A stretch of DNA of 64,000 nucleotides, from positions 377,210-441,209 of the forward strand of contig CANSHD010000001.1 of NCBI GenBank assembly GCA_947646585.1. The letters run 5' to 3'. Every line of letters begins with the position of its first letter. Position 1 is the first letter of the stretch. The stretch comes from an uncultured Alphaproteobacteria bacterium. Lineage in GTDB: Bacteria; Pseudomonadota; Alphaproteobacteria; Rs-D84. A program made the translations under genes and the position numbers. Shown piece by piece: positions 28,006 through 36,695 of this stretch. The notes beneath the pieces were generated by a model. That model searched no databases. It was not told the origin of the DNA and saw only the letters and a program-made list of their open reading frames with translations.

Positions 28006-30396
28006 TTACAGTATCGGCGGGAAACAGTCGCCACCCGTTTCAGGGCAACAGTTAAACCCTTGGTCGCCCATGTCCGTGTATATTTCACCGGTACAGCAAC
28101 CGTTGGCGTCCGGATTGGTTCCGTCTTCGCATGTGATTGTCGCCGGTGCCTCTTCCTTTGGCAGTGTCTGGAACGGATTTACAATCGCCCCGGTATCATC
28201 GTCATATGTCAGGCCCAGTACTTTTTCATTATAGTCTTTGGTGCCGACGCCACCCGTATTGGCAATGCTGTTTGTATTGCTGGCCGATTGCTGGTTTTGC
28301 CACAGCGCCTCCTGCTTTGCATTGTTAATCGCCTTGTATTGACTGGACTGGCAATAGAACAGAACAGAACTATAATCAAGCCCCGCTTCATTGATTAGCT
28401 GTTCCATACCCGCGGCCAATTTACCGTCCTTGTATCCGACGCAGTATTGGGCCCAGTTAAAGGAACGCACCTGACCCGTCCATGAACCGTCGCTATAATC
28501 CGGTACGGCATCACTGGCTTGATCACGACGCCGGTCTGTTGAATATTCCTTGATTGCACATTTCTTTCCTGTGCTGGCGGCACCGGTGCCACATGTTACC
28601 TGCAAATCCATCGGAGAATATACTGTGATACGTGTCCCCGCCGCAATAGAGAATGGCGGTGTTGTGTTATCCATCATATCGACCAACAGCTTTTGTGCAA
28701 CCTGGTTCCACGCGGTGATAATTTCATTTTTTGCCAGTTCGGACGAGCGCACAGTACCGCTTTGCACAACGGTATTGTTGTCCAAATCAATTTGATTTAC
28801 AAACTTGTCCGCAACCGGCGCAATCATGTTCACCGCCGCCGGCACAATCGCGGTCAGCATCGGCATAACAAACTGCTCCAGGTAATCCGTGCTGCCACGC
28901 CCCGGAACGCCTGTGCGTCCCTGTGCGTCGGCTGAGAACGGATCCTGAGCCTTGCTTTGGAAATTGAATTCCACACCGTTCGGCAAAATAAACTGGTACC
29001 AGCGGATATCCATACGACCGATGGATGTGTATGGTCCCGGCAATTTACCTGTCACATAACCCATCAACAGGGTGCCGGCCGGAATAACAACCGTGCGTCC
29101 GTTGTCGGCATAAACGTTGCGGTCAACCGTTGCGCGCACCGGCAAAGTGTTATTGGCCAAAGCCTCCGGGTCTGCGCGTATTTCAGATACTATTGTTGCC
29201 GGAATCGGTTTATATTGGCGCAGAATAAAGCTGCGGTCATATGGCATTGTATTTGTTACGGAGCCGCCACTGGAATCAAAACTGACCTCTGTCGGCGCCT
29301 CGCTTATCTGCATACCGCTGACCGCATTGTTGTTAATCGCCATTGTGCCGACCGGCGCCACGTCGATATCGGCGGCGACACTCGATTTTTTAGTCGGTGC
29401 CGAAGACAGTTGCGGCAACGCCCCACCCGATATGGTGGAATAACCGATATGTTCCGCATCGGTGCCGATTTTCTTTGACGGGTCCTTTATGTCCGTGATA
29501 ATGCCGTTGTCCGGATTGTATGTTCCGGTCGGGCTGTCACAGTTTTTGTCGGAAAACGGGTGGAAATAATACGCACCGCGTTCCGGTTTTATCCAACCGA
29601 TTTGACGCCCAGACGCATTATATCCCGGAAAAGCAAAGTCAGAGCAGGATTCCGCCCGTGCCGCAGGCGCAGGTTCTGGCTCCGCCGCAGGTGCGGGCGC
29701 CGGCTTTGGCGCGGGCGCGCTGATAACCGGCAATGCCGGGGCGATTGCCTCTATATCCTGTTTGATTTCTTCTTTTATCGGCTGGGGCGCTGTCGCCGGT
29801 TCCGGAATCGGTTCCGGCTCTGGCTCTGGTTCCGGTTCTTTTACCGGTGCCGGTGCGGGCGCCGGCTTTACCGGTTCGGCTTTCTTTTCGCCGACCGCGC
29901 CCAGCACCATCGTTATTTTTTCCGTTTTTTTCAGACTGTCCGTCTCTCTCGCACCGCGCCAGTCTACAAACAGTGACGCGCCGGTTGGGGCCATGGCGAC
30001 CGTCGGTGCGTATTTTACGGTTATTCTGCAACCGTGGTCTTTGTCTATGATAAGTGTGTCGGTCGAGCACTGTTCGGATATCGACAAACCGTCTATATTG
30101 CTGTTCAGCCGCGGCTTCAGAATTTTCACTGGCGCGCTGGCGGTTATTATGTATTCTTCAGTCCGTGTGGCGTCCACCGGCGTGTCCGACCAATCCAGCG
30201 TTCCCGTCGGGTCCACGAATAATTGCAATTTGCTGTCGTTCGGCTCTTTTATATCCTCGGCCTTTTTGCGCCAGCCGCCCACCAACAGCGTCAATAGAAT
30301 CAGCACGATTACAAACGCCGCCGCCAGCAGCAGCCATTGCACATGCTTTGGCGTGGTCTTGCGCAAATCTGAAAATTGCTGTTTAATTTTGCTCAT
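28006..30396 (-). CDS. virB10: Type IV secretion VirB10/TrbI-like (DotG-like) protein with Cys-rich C-terminal tail
   Basis: Single N-term TM, Pro/Glu-rich linker, VirB10 domain (SFILRQYKPIPATIVSEIRADPEA...VRATVDRNVYADNGRTVVIPAGTLLMG). Confidence 0.85.
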   Translation of the reverse strand: MSKIKQQFSDLRKTTPKHVQWLLLAAAFVIVLILLTLLVGGWRKKAEDIKEPNDSKLQLFVDPTGTLDWSDTPVDATRTEEYIITASAPVKILKPRLNSNIDGLSISEQCSTDTLIIDKDHGCRITVKYAPTVAMAPTGASLFVDWRGARETDSLKKTEKITMVLGAVGEKKAEPVKPAPAPAPVKEPEPEPEPEPIPEPATAPQPIKEEIKQDIEAIAPALPVISAPAPKPAPAPAAEPEPAPAARAESCSDFAFPGYNASGRQIGWIKPERGAYYFHPFSDKNCDSPTGTYNPDNGIITDIKDPSKKIGTDAEHIGYSTISGGALPQLSSAPTKKSSVAADIDVAPVGTMAINNNAVSGMQISEAPTEVSFDSSGGSVTNTMPYDRSFILRQYKPIPATIVSEIRADPEALANNTLPVRATVDRNVYADNGRTVVIPAGTLLMGYVTGKLPGPYTSIGRMDIRWYQFILPNGVEFNFQSKAQDPFSADAQGRTGVPGRGSTDYLEQFVMPMLTAIVPAAVNMIAPVADKFVNQIDLDNNTVVQSGTVRSSELAKNEIITAWNQVAQKLLVDMMDNTTPPFSIAAGTRITVYSPMDLQVTCGTGAASTGKKCAIKEYSTDRRRDQASDAVPDYSDGSWTGQVRSFNWAQYCVGYKDGKLAAGMEQLINEAGLDYSSVLFYCQSSQYKAINNAKQEALWQNQQSASNTNSIANTGGVGTKDYNEKVLGLTYDDDTGAIVNPFQTLPKEEAPATITCEDGTNPDANGCCTGEIYTDMGDQGFNCCPETGGDCFPPIL

Positions 30397-30420
30397 TTGA
30401 TACTCGTTATTCGCTACTCG

Positions 30421-30783
30421 TTATTCGATATAGGTTGCTCTGGTGTTTCGCATCAGCCCGCTTAACATCTGCAATATGCTGTCCATTTGTTTTAATAATT
30501 CTTCCGCCGTGTTCTGTGCGATAAACTTTAAATCTCTCGCAAGTGTTATTTGGTATCTCAGCTCTGCCGCCGAGCCTCGTGATATTCCAATAAAGTGTAT
30601 TGTTTCGCCCGATGTTTTTCTAGCTGCGCCTTCAGCTAAATTTGAATTTATTGACACTGCGGCGCGTCTCATTTGTGATACCAATCCGAATATTTCGCTT
30701 TTTGGGAATTTTTCAGTCACGGCATAAACGGACAAGGTAATTTGATGCGCCTTTTTATAAACATCAAGGTCTTGTATCAGCAA
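30421..30783 (-). CDS. Four-helix bundle protein (23S rRNA IVP-type / bAvd-like)
   Basis: 120 aa; LDVYKKAHQITLSVYAVTEKFPKSEIFGLVSQMRRAAVSINSNLAEGAARKT matches the four helix bundle family signature. Confidence 0.92.
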   Translation of the reverse strand: MLIQDLDVYKKAHQITLSVYAVTEKFPKSEIFGLVSQMRRAAVSINSNLAEGAARKTSGETIHFIGISRGSAAELRYQITLARDLKFIAQNTAEELLKQMDSILQMLSGLMRNTRATYIE

Positions 30784-30842
30784 TACTTGTATCCCCCTTC
30801 CTAAATCACGAATACGAATTTCGAATCACGAATATCGCCCAC

Positions 30843-32387
30843 TTACTGAATCCGAACAACACTGCAGCTGGCGCCGCTGAATTTCAGCAGCTGGTCGCAC
30901 AGCTTCTGCGCCGTGTCAATATCGCTCATCGGTCCGATGCGCAGACGGTACAGGCGCGCCGTCGATGAAGCCGCGCCCAAATCGCCGACACCCTGTTCGT
31001 CAACGGCAAAGAATACCATGTCCTTGTACGGCGTCAGCAGACCCTGGCCGTCTTCACCGCTGAACTTGGCCAGCAAGCCGGTCCAGTAATCGTCCAAAGC
31101 CTTTACCGATGTATCGGATTTCAGTTCAACCGCAACACCGCTTTGATTGCTGGTAATCAGCGGAATGTTCGACTGTGGCAGATAGCTGCCTGCGGTAACG
31201 CGTTCTGTCGGCATCATCGTTACGCCCGACGCGGTCGCAACCGCACCGCCGGCCAATGAGGCCTGGCCGTATGCGGATTGGCCGTATCCCATCGGCATGT
31301 ATGTGCCGGCGCCGGTTGCGGCGCTGGCATTTTGTCCGACGTATATCGGGGTGCCTGTGTAATTTGTTCCGGCCATGTTCATGGCGTTGACATCCATCTG
31401 ATATGCAATATTGTTCAGCGATTGATTCGACATCATTGATTGTGCAACATTCGCCTCCGCCAGTGCCATGACAGACGCTGTATCCGCAATCAGGAACGGC
31501 TTTTCACGCTTTTTGATGCATACGATACGCTGGCCGCTGCGCAGAATCATGTCGCCGACCGACTCTACAATCAACAGACGTCCGTCTTCGCCGTCCGTGC
31601 GGAATCCGACCGGGGATTCGCCCCCCTCAACCAACAGGGACACCACCGGACGCTGGGTCATTGCGATAACCTTGTCGCCAAAGTCAATGTATGTGAATAT
31701 GCGGTCGCGCCATACGCGTTCCGGCGCGATTACGTAATCGTCCGGATTGGGTACGAATATATCCAGGTCAAAACGAAATTCCGACGGGTCGATTTTCATG
31801 GATTTTATCCATCCGTAATCTTCGCCGTCAACGCCGACCGTACTGGACGCGTTCGACTTTTTTGCAAATATGGAATTCATGCTGCCTGCGGCCGCGGCGG
31901 TTGTGTCGGCGGACATTGGCAGTGTCGCGTTCCCGTCAAGCACGACGTCAACCTGGGAATATGTAATTTCGCTGGAGTTGGACGGCTCCGCGCGCAGGTA
32001 AAACAGATATGTGTTTCCGGATTTGCCCTGAACAATCATGTTAGTGTCGCCGCCCTGGGTCGCGCTCTGCGGGCTGATGAACATTGTACGCGAGCCTTGG
32101 ACCGCGTCAATGTTAAACATTGCGTTGTTCCCGACGATAACGTCGGCAATCTGTTCGCCGTTCGGCAATGTTATCATTGTCGCCATCCCGTTGCGCAGCT
32201 TTATCGGCAACACGCTGCCCGCGGCCCAGCTAAGCTGAGCATAGCCCGGCTTTGTACTGCCGGCGGCCATGTTGGCGTTCGGATTGTCCCACGCGGTCTG
32301 CGCGGCAACGGCGGGCGTGCCTGCAACGCATATCGCCCCCAGGCAGAATATAGAAATATTTAATTTAATTGCGCTTGCGAATGTCAT
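30843..32387 (-). CDS. virB9: Type IV secretion VirB9/TrbG-like protein with C-terminal SPOR-like domain
   Basis: Signal peptide; VirB9-like core (VRDRIFTYIDFGDKVIAMTQRPVVSLL); C-term YRLRIGPMSDIDTAQKLCDQLLKFSGASCSVVRIQ. Confidence 0.75.
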   Translation of the reverse strand: MTFASAIKLNISIFCLGAICVAGTPAVAAQTAWDNPNANMAAGSTKPGYAQLSWAAGSVLPIKLRNGMATMITLPNGEQIADVIVGNNAMFNIDAVQGSRTMFISPQSATQGGDTNMIVQGKSGNTYLFYLRAEPSNSSEITYSQVDVVLDGNATLPMSADTTAAAAGSMNSIFAKKSNASSTVGVDGEDYGWIKSMKIDPSEFRFDLDIFVPNPDDYVIAPERVWRDRIFTYIDFGDKVIAMTQRPVVSLLVEGGESPVGFRTDGEDGRLLIVESVGDMILRSGQRIVCIKKREKPFLIADTASVMALAEANVAQSMMSNQSLNNIAYQMDVNAMNMAGTNYTGTPIYVGQNASAATGAGTYMPMGYGQSAYGQASLAGGAVATASGVTMMPTERVTAGSYLPQSNIPLITSNQSGVAVELKSDTSVKALDDYWTGLLAKFSGEDGQGLLTPYKDMVFFAVDEQGVGDLGAASSTARLYRLRIGPMSDIDTAQKLCDQLLKFSGASCSVVRIQ

Positions 32388-32418
32388 TCCAATCCTTCCC
32401 TTGCTCAGAACGTGGGCT

Positions 32419-33093
32419 TTATTCGAAATTCAGCGGGTCGCCGTTTCCGCTTTGTATTTCATATCGGCTAACGCGTATCCCCAGCGGGTTGTTCAGCCTT
32501 TCGCCCCATTTTATGGTTGTTTCGTCTTCCTTTTCCAATTCCATTATGATTTTATATTCTTTCCGTGGCAGTTGTCCATCATTATTTGCACATATATAGT
32601 TAAAAGTCGCCTCCCACGTTAAACCGTCCGCACGATACTTGCGCACGCCGCCGGCCGGGAACTCCACCGTGCAGGACATGTCGATGATTACATCGGAATA
32701 CATCAGCGCCTCACGCATTGCGGTGTTGGCGAATTCTTCGAATACGGCGGGTGTCGACCACATGTTGACGACGCCGTCGTCGCCGTTGCCCCATTTGCGC
32801 TGCATGACATTGGCGTTTCGAACGATTTCATTGCGCGCCTTGACGTATTCTTTTACAAACGACTGCAGATACAGTTCGGTCGTGTTGATTTTGTCGGATT
32901 TCAGCGGCATGGCGTACAGGCGCACCTCCATGTCCGGGCGTGGCTGCGTGGTCAGAAAAAACACCTGGGGCCGGTCCAGCGGGAACAGCTGCCACAACGT
33001 CACCCCCAGCGTCCCCAGCACAACCAGGGCCGTTGCAAACACAAAGGTCATAAGCCTTGACAGCAAAACAGGTGGTTCAACGCGTTCCGGCAC
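32419..33093 (-). CDS. virB8: Type IV secretion VirB8-like protein
   Basis: N-term TM then LYLQSFVKEYVKARNEIVRNANVMQRKWGNGDDGVVNMWSTPAVFEEFA; precedes virB9-like gene. Confidence 0.75.
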   Translation of the reverse strand: MPERVEPPVLLSRLMTFVFATALVVLGTLGVTLWQLFPLDRPQVFFLTTQPRPDMEVRLYAMPLKSDKINTTELYLQSFVKEYVKARNEIVRNANVMQRKWGNGDDGVVNMWSTPAVFEEFANTAMREALMYSDVIIDMSCTVEFPAGGVRKYRADGLTWEATFNYICANNDGQLPRKEYKIIMELEKEDETTIKWGERLNNPLGIRVSRYEIQSGNGDPLNFE

Positions 33094-33354
33094 TCGATCT
33101 CCCTCTTCGATGATTTATTTGATTGTAGAAAAAAAATTATAATCCCTGCAAGCGAAAAAAAGCAAAAAATCGCTTTCTTGGGGAATTTTTGGCATGTTTT
33201 TTTAGATATTTGCATCAATGTATTGTTTTTGTGTGCTTTTTTGCTTGCAGGGGGCAAGATAAAATCTTATAATACTTTCCGCTTGATTTTCCGTGTGCGT
33301 GTGGTATTGTAGCGCAGACTATGTTGGCGCATATGCGGCAAAACAGGTATAAAA

Positions 33355-33428
33355 AGGGGCATAGTTCAACGGTAGAATATCGGTCTCCAAAACCGCGGAT
33401 GAGGGTTCGATTCCTTCTGCCCCTGCCA
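33355..33428 (+). tRNA. tRNA-Trp (anticodon CCA)
   Basis: AGGGGCATAGTTCAACGGTAGAATATCGGTCTCCAAAACCGCGGATGAGGGTTCGATTCCTTCTGCCCCTGCCA upstream of secE-nusG. Confidence 0.96.
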
Positions 33429-33483
33429 ATGAAAAATGCCGGATTTATAGGCAAAAGCAGACGGAACAGGGCGAGATTTGTTT

Positions 33484-33663
33484 ATGAAAAAAATACTGGA
33501 ATATATTAAATCTGTGCGCAGCGAATGGTTTAAAATCGTATGGCCGTCGCGTGACAGTGTTATTCGTGCAACTATTATGATTCTTGTGTTTTCCGGTCTG
33601 GCAGCGTTGTTCTTTTTTGTCGTTGACAGTGCGTTGAACGCAATTGTCGGCTGGATATTCTAA
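33484..33663 (+). CDS. secE: Preprotein translocase subunit SecE
   Basis: 59 aa; KSVRSEWFKIVWPSRDSVIRATIMI; position before nusG. Confidence 0.93.
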   Translation: MKKILEYIKSVRSEWFKIVWPSRDSVIRATIMILVFSGLAALFFFVVDSALNAIVGWIF

Positions 33664-33685
33664 TAGCGTCAGGGGGCGAAATATA

Positions 33686-34219
33686 ATGGAAGGCAATATG
33701 CAGTGGTTTGTCGTAAATGTTCATACCGGGTGCGAGGACAAGGTTGCGCGCGGTCTGCGTGAACAGATTGACAAGCGTCGTTTGAATGCTTTGTTTGGTG
33801 AAATTTTGGTCCCGACCCGCGAAGTGACAGAGATTAAGGGCGGCAAACGCGTAAAGTCCGAAAGAAAATTTTTCCCGGGCTATATCGTTGTTCAGATGGT
33901 TATGAATAACGAAACGTTTTCCCTGGTAAAATTGATGCCTCAGGTTGTTATGTTCTTGGGTGCCAAGAACAAGCCGATTGCGGTCAGCGAAGAAGAAGCG
34001 CGCCGCCTGCTGCGCCAGGTGGAAGAGGGCAGCGTGGTTACCGAAGACGTTGAATACGAGGTGGGCCAGGAAGTGCACGTTATCGACGGGCCGTTCGCCG
34101 GCTTTAACGGTATCGCGTCCGAGGTTGACAATGTAAAACAGAAAATGACGGTTACAATTCTGGTGTTCGGTCGTGAAACCAGCGTTGAACTGGAATTTGA
34201 ACAGGTTGAAAAGATTTAA
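33686..34219 (+). CDS. nusG: Transcription termination/antitermination factor NusG
   Basis: MQWFVVNVHTGCEDKVARGLREQI...FFPGYIVVQM...VHVIDGPFAGFNG. Confidence 0.96.
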   Translation: MEGNMQWFVVNVHTGCEDKVARGLREQIDKRRLNALFGEILVPTREVTEIKGGKRVKSERKFFPGYIVVQMVMNNETFSLVKLMPQVVMFLGAKNKPIAVSEEEARRLLRQVEEGSVVTEDVEYEVGQEVHVIDGPFAGFNGIASEVDNVKQKMTVTILVFGRETSVELEFEQVEKI

Positions 34220-34324
34220 CAACCGACCGAGTTTTTGGATTTTTGCGAAATGTCTTCGTTAAAAATCCGGCGGTAGATGCGCCACATCGTACCGCGACAC
34301 TAACCAAAAAAATGGAGTGAAAAA

Positions 34325-34756
34325 ATGGCAAAGAAAGAAGTTAAGGGATTGGTCAAACTGGTCGTCCCTGCAAAACAGGCAAATCCTGCGCCTCCGATTG
34401 GACCGGCGTTGGGTGCGGCGGGTGTTAACATCGCCGAATTCTGCAAACAGTTTAACGACAAGACTGCTGATAAAACACCGGGTATGCCTATCCCGTGCAT
34501 AATCACTGTTTATACTGACCGCAGCTTTGAATTTATCATGAAGCTGCCGCCGGTGTCGTACTATATCAAAAACGCATTAAAGCTGAAAATCGGCTCCCAC
34601 AAACCGGGCCGTGATTTCGTCGGCACAATTTCCAAGGCTCAGATTAAGGAAATCGCCGAAGCGAAAATGCCGGACTTGAATTGCTCTACCATTGAATCTG
34701 CGATGAACATCGTTGCGGGTCAGTGCCGTTCCATGGGCGTAAAGGTGGAGGAATAA
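34325..34756 (+). CDS. rplK: 50S ribosomal protein L11
   Basis: [34 protein letters not shown]. Confidence 0.98.
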   Translation: MAKKEVKGLVKLVVPAKQANPAPPIGPALGAAGVNIAEFCKQFNDKTADKTPGMPIPCIITVYTDRSFEFIMKLPPVSYYIKNALKLKIGSHKPGRDFVGTISKAQIKEIAEAKMPDLNCSTIESAMNIVAGQCRSMGVKVEE

Positions 34757-34759
34757 GAT

Positions 34760-35434
34760 ATGAAAGCTACTAAAAGACAACAGACTTGGAGCGCGCTGGA
34801 CCAGGATAAAATGTATCCTTTGGCGGATGCCATTGATGCATTGCGCGCATTCACATCCAAAAAGTTCGACGAAAGCTTGGAAATCGCAATCCGTCTGGGT
34901 ATCGATGTAACCAAGGCCGACCAGAACATTCGCGGCATGCTGTCGTTGCCGAACGGCACCGGCAAGAAAGTCCGCGTCGCCGTATTCACAATCAACAGCC
35001 AGGACGAAGCCAAAAAGGCTGGCGCCGATGTTGTTGGCGGCGAAGAGCTGATTGAAAAGGTTGCCGGTGGCGAAATCAATTTCGACCGCGTTATCGCGAC
35101 ACCGGACATGATGCCGAAAATGTCGAAAATCGCGCGCGTTTTGGGCCCGAAGGGCTTGATGCCGAACCCGAAACTTGGTACGGTTACAAACAACGTCGCC
35201 GAAGCGGTTGCGACGGCCAAGGCGGGTCAGATTGAATACCGTGCGGAAAAGAAAGGTATTATCCACGCCGGTATCGGTAAAATGTCTTTCCCGACCGAAA
35301 AGTTGGTTGAAAACGCCATGGCGCTGATAGAGCAGCTGAAAAAGGTAAAACCGGCGTCCTCCAAGGGCCAGTATATTCTGGGTATCTCGATTGCGACAAC
35401 CCAGGGTCCGGGTCTGAAGATTGACGCGAAATAA
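34760..35434 (+). CDS. rplA: 50S ribosomal protein L1
   Basis: KKFDESLEIAIRLGIDVTKADQNIRGMLSLPNGTGKKVRVAVF. Confidence 0.98.
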   Translation: MKATKRQQTWSALDQDKMYPLADAIDALRAFTSKKFDESLEIAIRLGIDVTKADQNIRGMLSLPNGTGKKVRVAVFTINSQDEAKKAGADVVGGEELIEKVAGGEINFDRVIATPDMMPKMSKIARVLGPKGLMPNPKLGTVTNNVAEAVATAKAGQIEYRAEKKGIIHAGIGKMSFPTEKLVENAMALIEQLKKVKPASSKGQYILGISIATTQGPGLKIDAK

Positions 35435-35436
35435 TA

Positions 35437-35640
35437 ATTGCGTGCCCGGGCGCTGTCCGGGCGCGCAAACACAGATTTCTGTCCAAGACTGATGGTGCAG
35501 CAACGCTTAATTCCCATCATAGACAAAGAAAAAATTCTTTGGGGCAGGAAAAAGCCCCGCGCACCAAAAGCGCGCGGGAAACGGCCCCAACCGGGGCGAC
35601 CCGGCTGGAAAGTTAACAAAATGAAGTAAGGATATAATAG
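35437..35640 (+). promoter_or_regulatory. Probable L10 leader (rplJ-rplL autoregulatory mRNA structure)
   Basis: About 200 nt structured GC-rich intergenic region between rplA and rplJ; position as in known L10 leaders; not modelled. Confidence 0.5.
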
Positions 35641-36120
35641 ATGAAACGCGAAGAAAAATCAGATTTGATTTCAGCGTTGCAGTCGTCCTTGAAAGATGCA
35701 AACGGTATCTTCGTGGTTGAAAACCACGGTGTGACTGTAAAAGAAATGGAAGAGCTGCGCAATGAACTGCGTCCGCTGGTTTCCATGTTCAAAGTCGTAA
35801 AGAACCGTTTGATGAAATTGGCGTTGAAAGACACCGATTTCGAACCTGTATCCGAAATGATGAAGCGTCCGACCGCGGTTGCGATTGCGACGGACGGCTT
35901 GGCGGTGACCAAGGTTCTGGCAAAATTTGCGGAATCTCACCCGAACCTGACGATTGTCGGTGGTAAAATGGATGCAGACGTTCTGGACACAGACGGCGTT
36001 ATGCAATTATCCAAGCTTCCGTCCTTGCTGGAAATCCGCGGCACAATCGCGCGTATCCTGGTCGAACCGGGTTCTCGTTTGGCGCGTGTTTCAGCAGAGT
36101 ATGGAAAGAAAGAACAATAA
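35641..36120 (+). CDS. rplJ: 50S ribosomal protein L10
   Basis: ANGIFVVENHGVTVKEMEELRNELRP..FKVVKNRLMKLALKDT. Confidence 0.97.
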   Translation: MKREEKSDLISALQSSLKDANGIFVVENHGVTVKEMEELRNELRPLVSMFKVVKNRLMKLALKDTDFEPVSEMMKRPTAVAIATDGLAVTKVLAKFAESHPNLTIVGGKMDADVLDTDGVMQLSKLPSLLEIRGTIARILVEPGSRLARVSAEYGKKEQ

Positions 36121-36168
36121 TAAAATGCGGAATGGCAACATTCCAACATTACCAATAGGAGTAATAAA

Positions 36169-36534
36169 ATGGCAGACATTCAGAAATTAGTTGAAGAATT
36201 GTCCAAATTGAGCGTTTTGGAAGCTGTTGAACTGTCCAAGGCGTTGGAAGAAGCGTGGGGCGTAAGCGCCGCCGCCGCAGTTGCAGTAGCGGCCGGCCCG
36301 GCTGCCGCCGCGGCTGAAGAAAAGACGGAATTTGACGTTGTTCTGGCCGAAGTCGGCGCGAACAAACTGGCCGTCATCAAGGCTGTAAAAGACATCACCG
36401 GCCTGGGCCTGGGCGAAGCGAAAGCCCTGGTCGAAGGTGCGCCGAAGACTGTTAAAGAAGCAGTTGCCAAGGACGAAGCTGAAAAGCTGAAAGCGACCTT
36501 GGAAGGTGCCGGTGCCAAGGTTGAATTGAAATAA
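36169..36534 (+). CDS. rplL: 50S ribosomal protein L7/L12
   Basis: [48 protein letters not shown]. Confidence 0.98.
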   Translation: MADIQKLVEELSKLSVLEAVELSKALEEAWGVSAAAAVAVAAGPAAAAAEEKTEFDVVLAEVGANKLAVIKAVKDITGLGLGEAKALVEGAPKTVKEAVAKDEAEKLKATLEGAGAKVELK

Positions 36535-36695
36535 TTCACCCCATCGGAACCTGATGGTTCTTGTACCAAAATGCCGCGGTTTCCGCGGCCTGCCGCCGCC
36601 CGCTTGGGAATAAAATTCCCAGGCGGGCCGAGCGGCGTAAAAAGCATATAAAAAAAGTTTGTTTGCAAAACGCACAAAAAAAAGGATTAAAACCC

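Noticed and set aside
34577-35503. 308-aa minus-strand ORF over rplK/rplA
   Set aside because: Antisense shadow of ribosomal protein genes
35438-35629. 63-aa basic ORF between rplA and rplJ
   Set aside because: Lies in the expected L10-leader region; composition reflects structured GC-rich RNA rather than a protein
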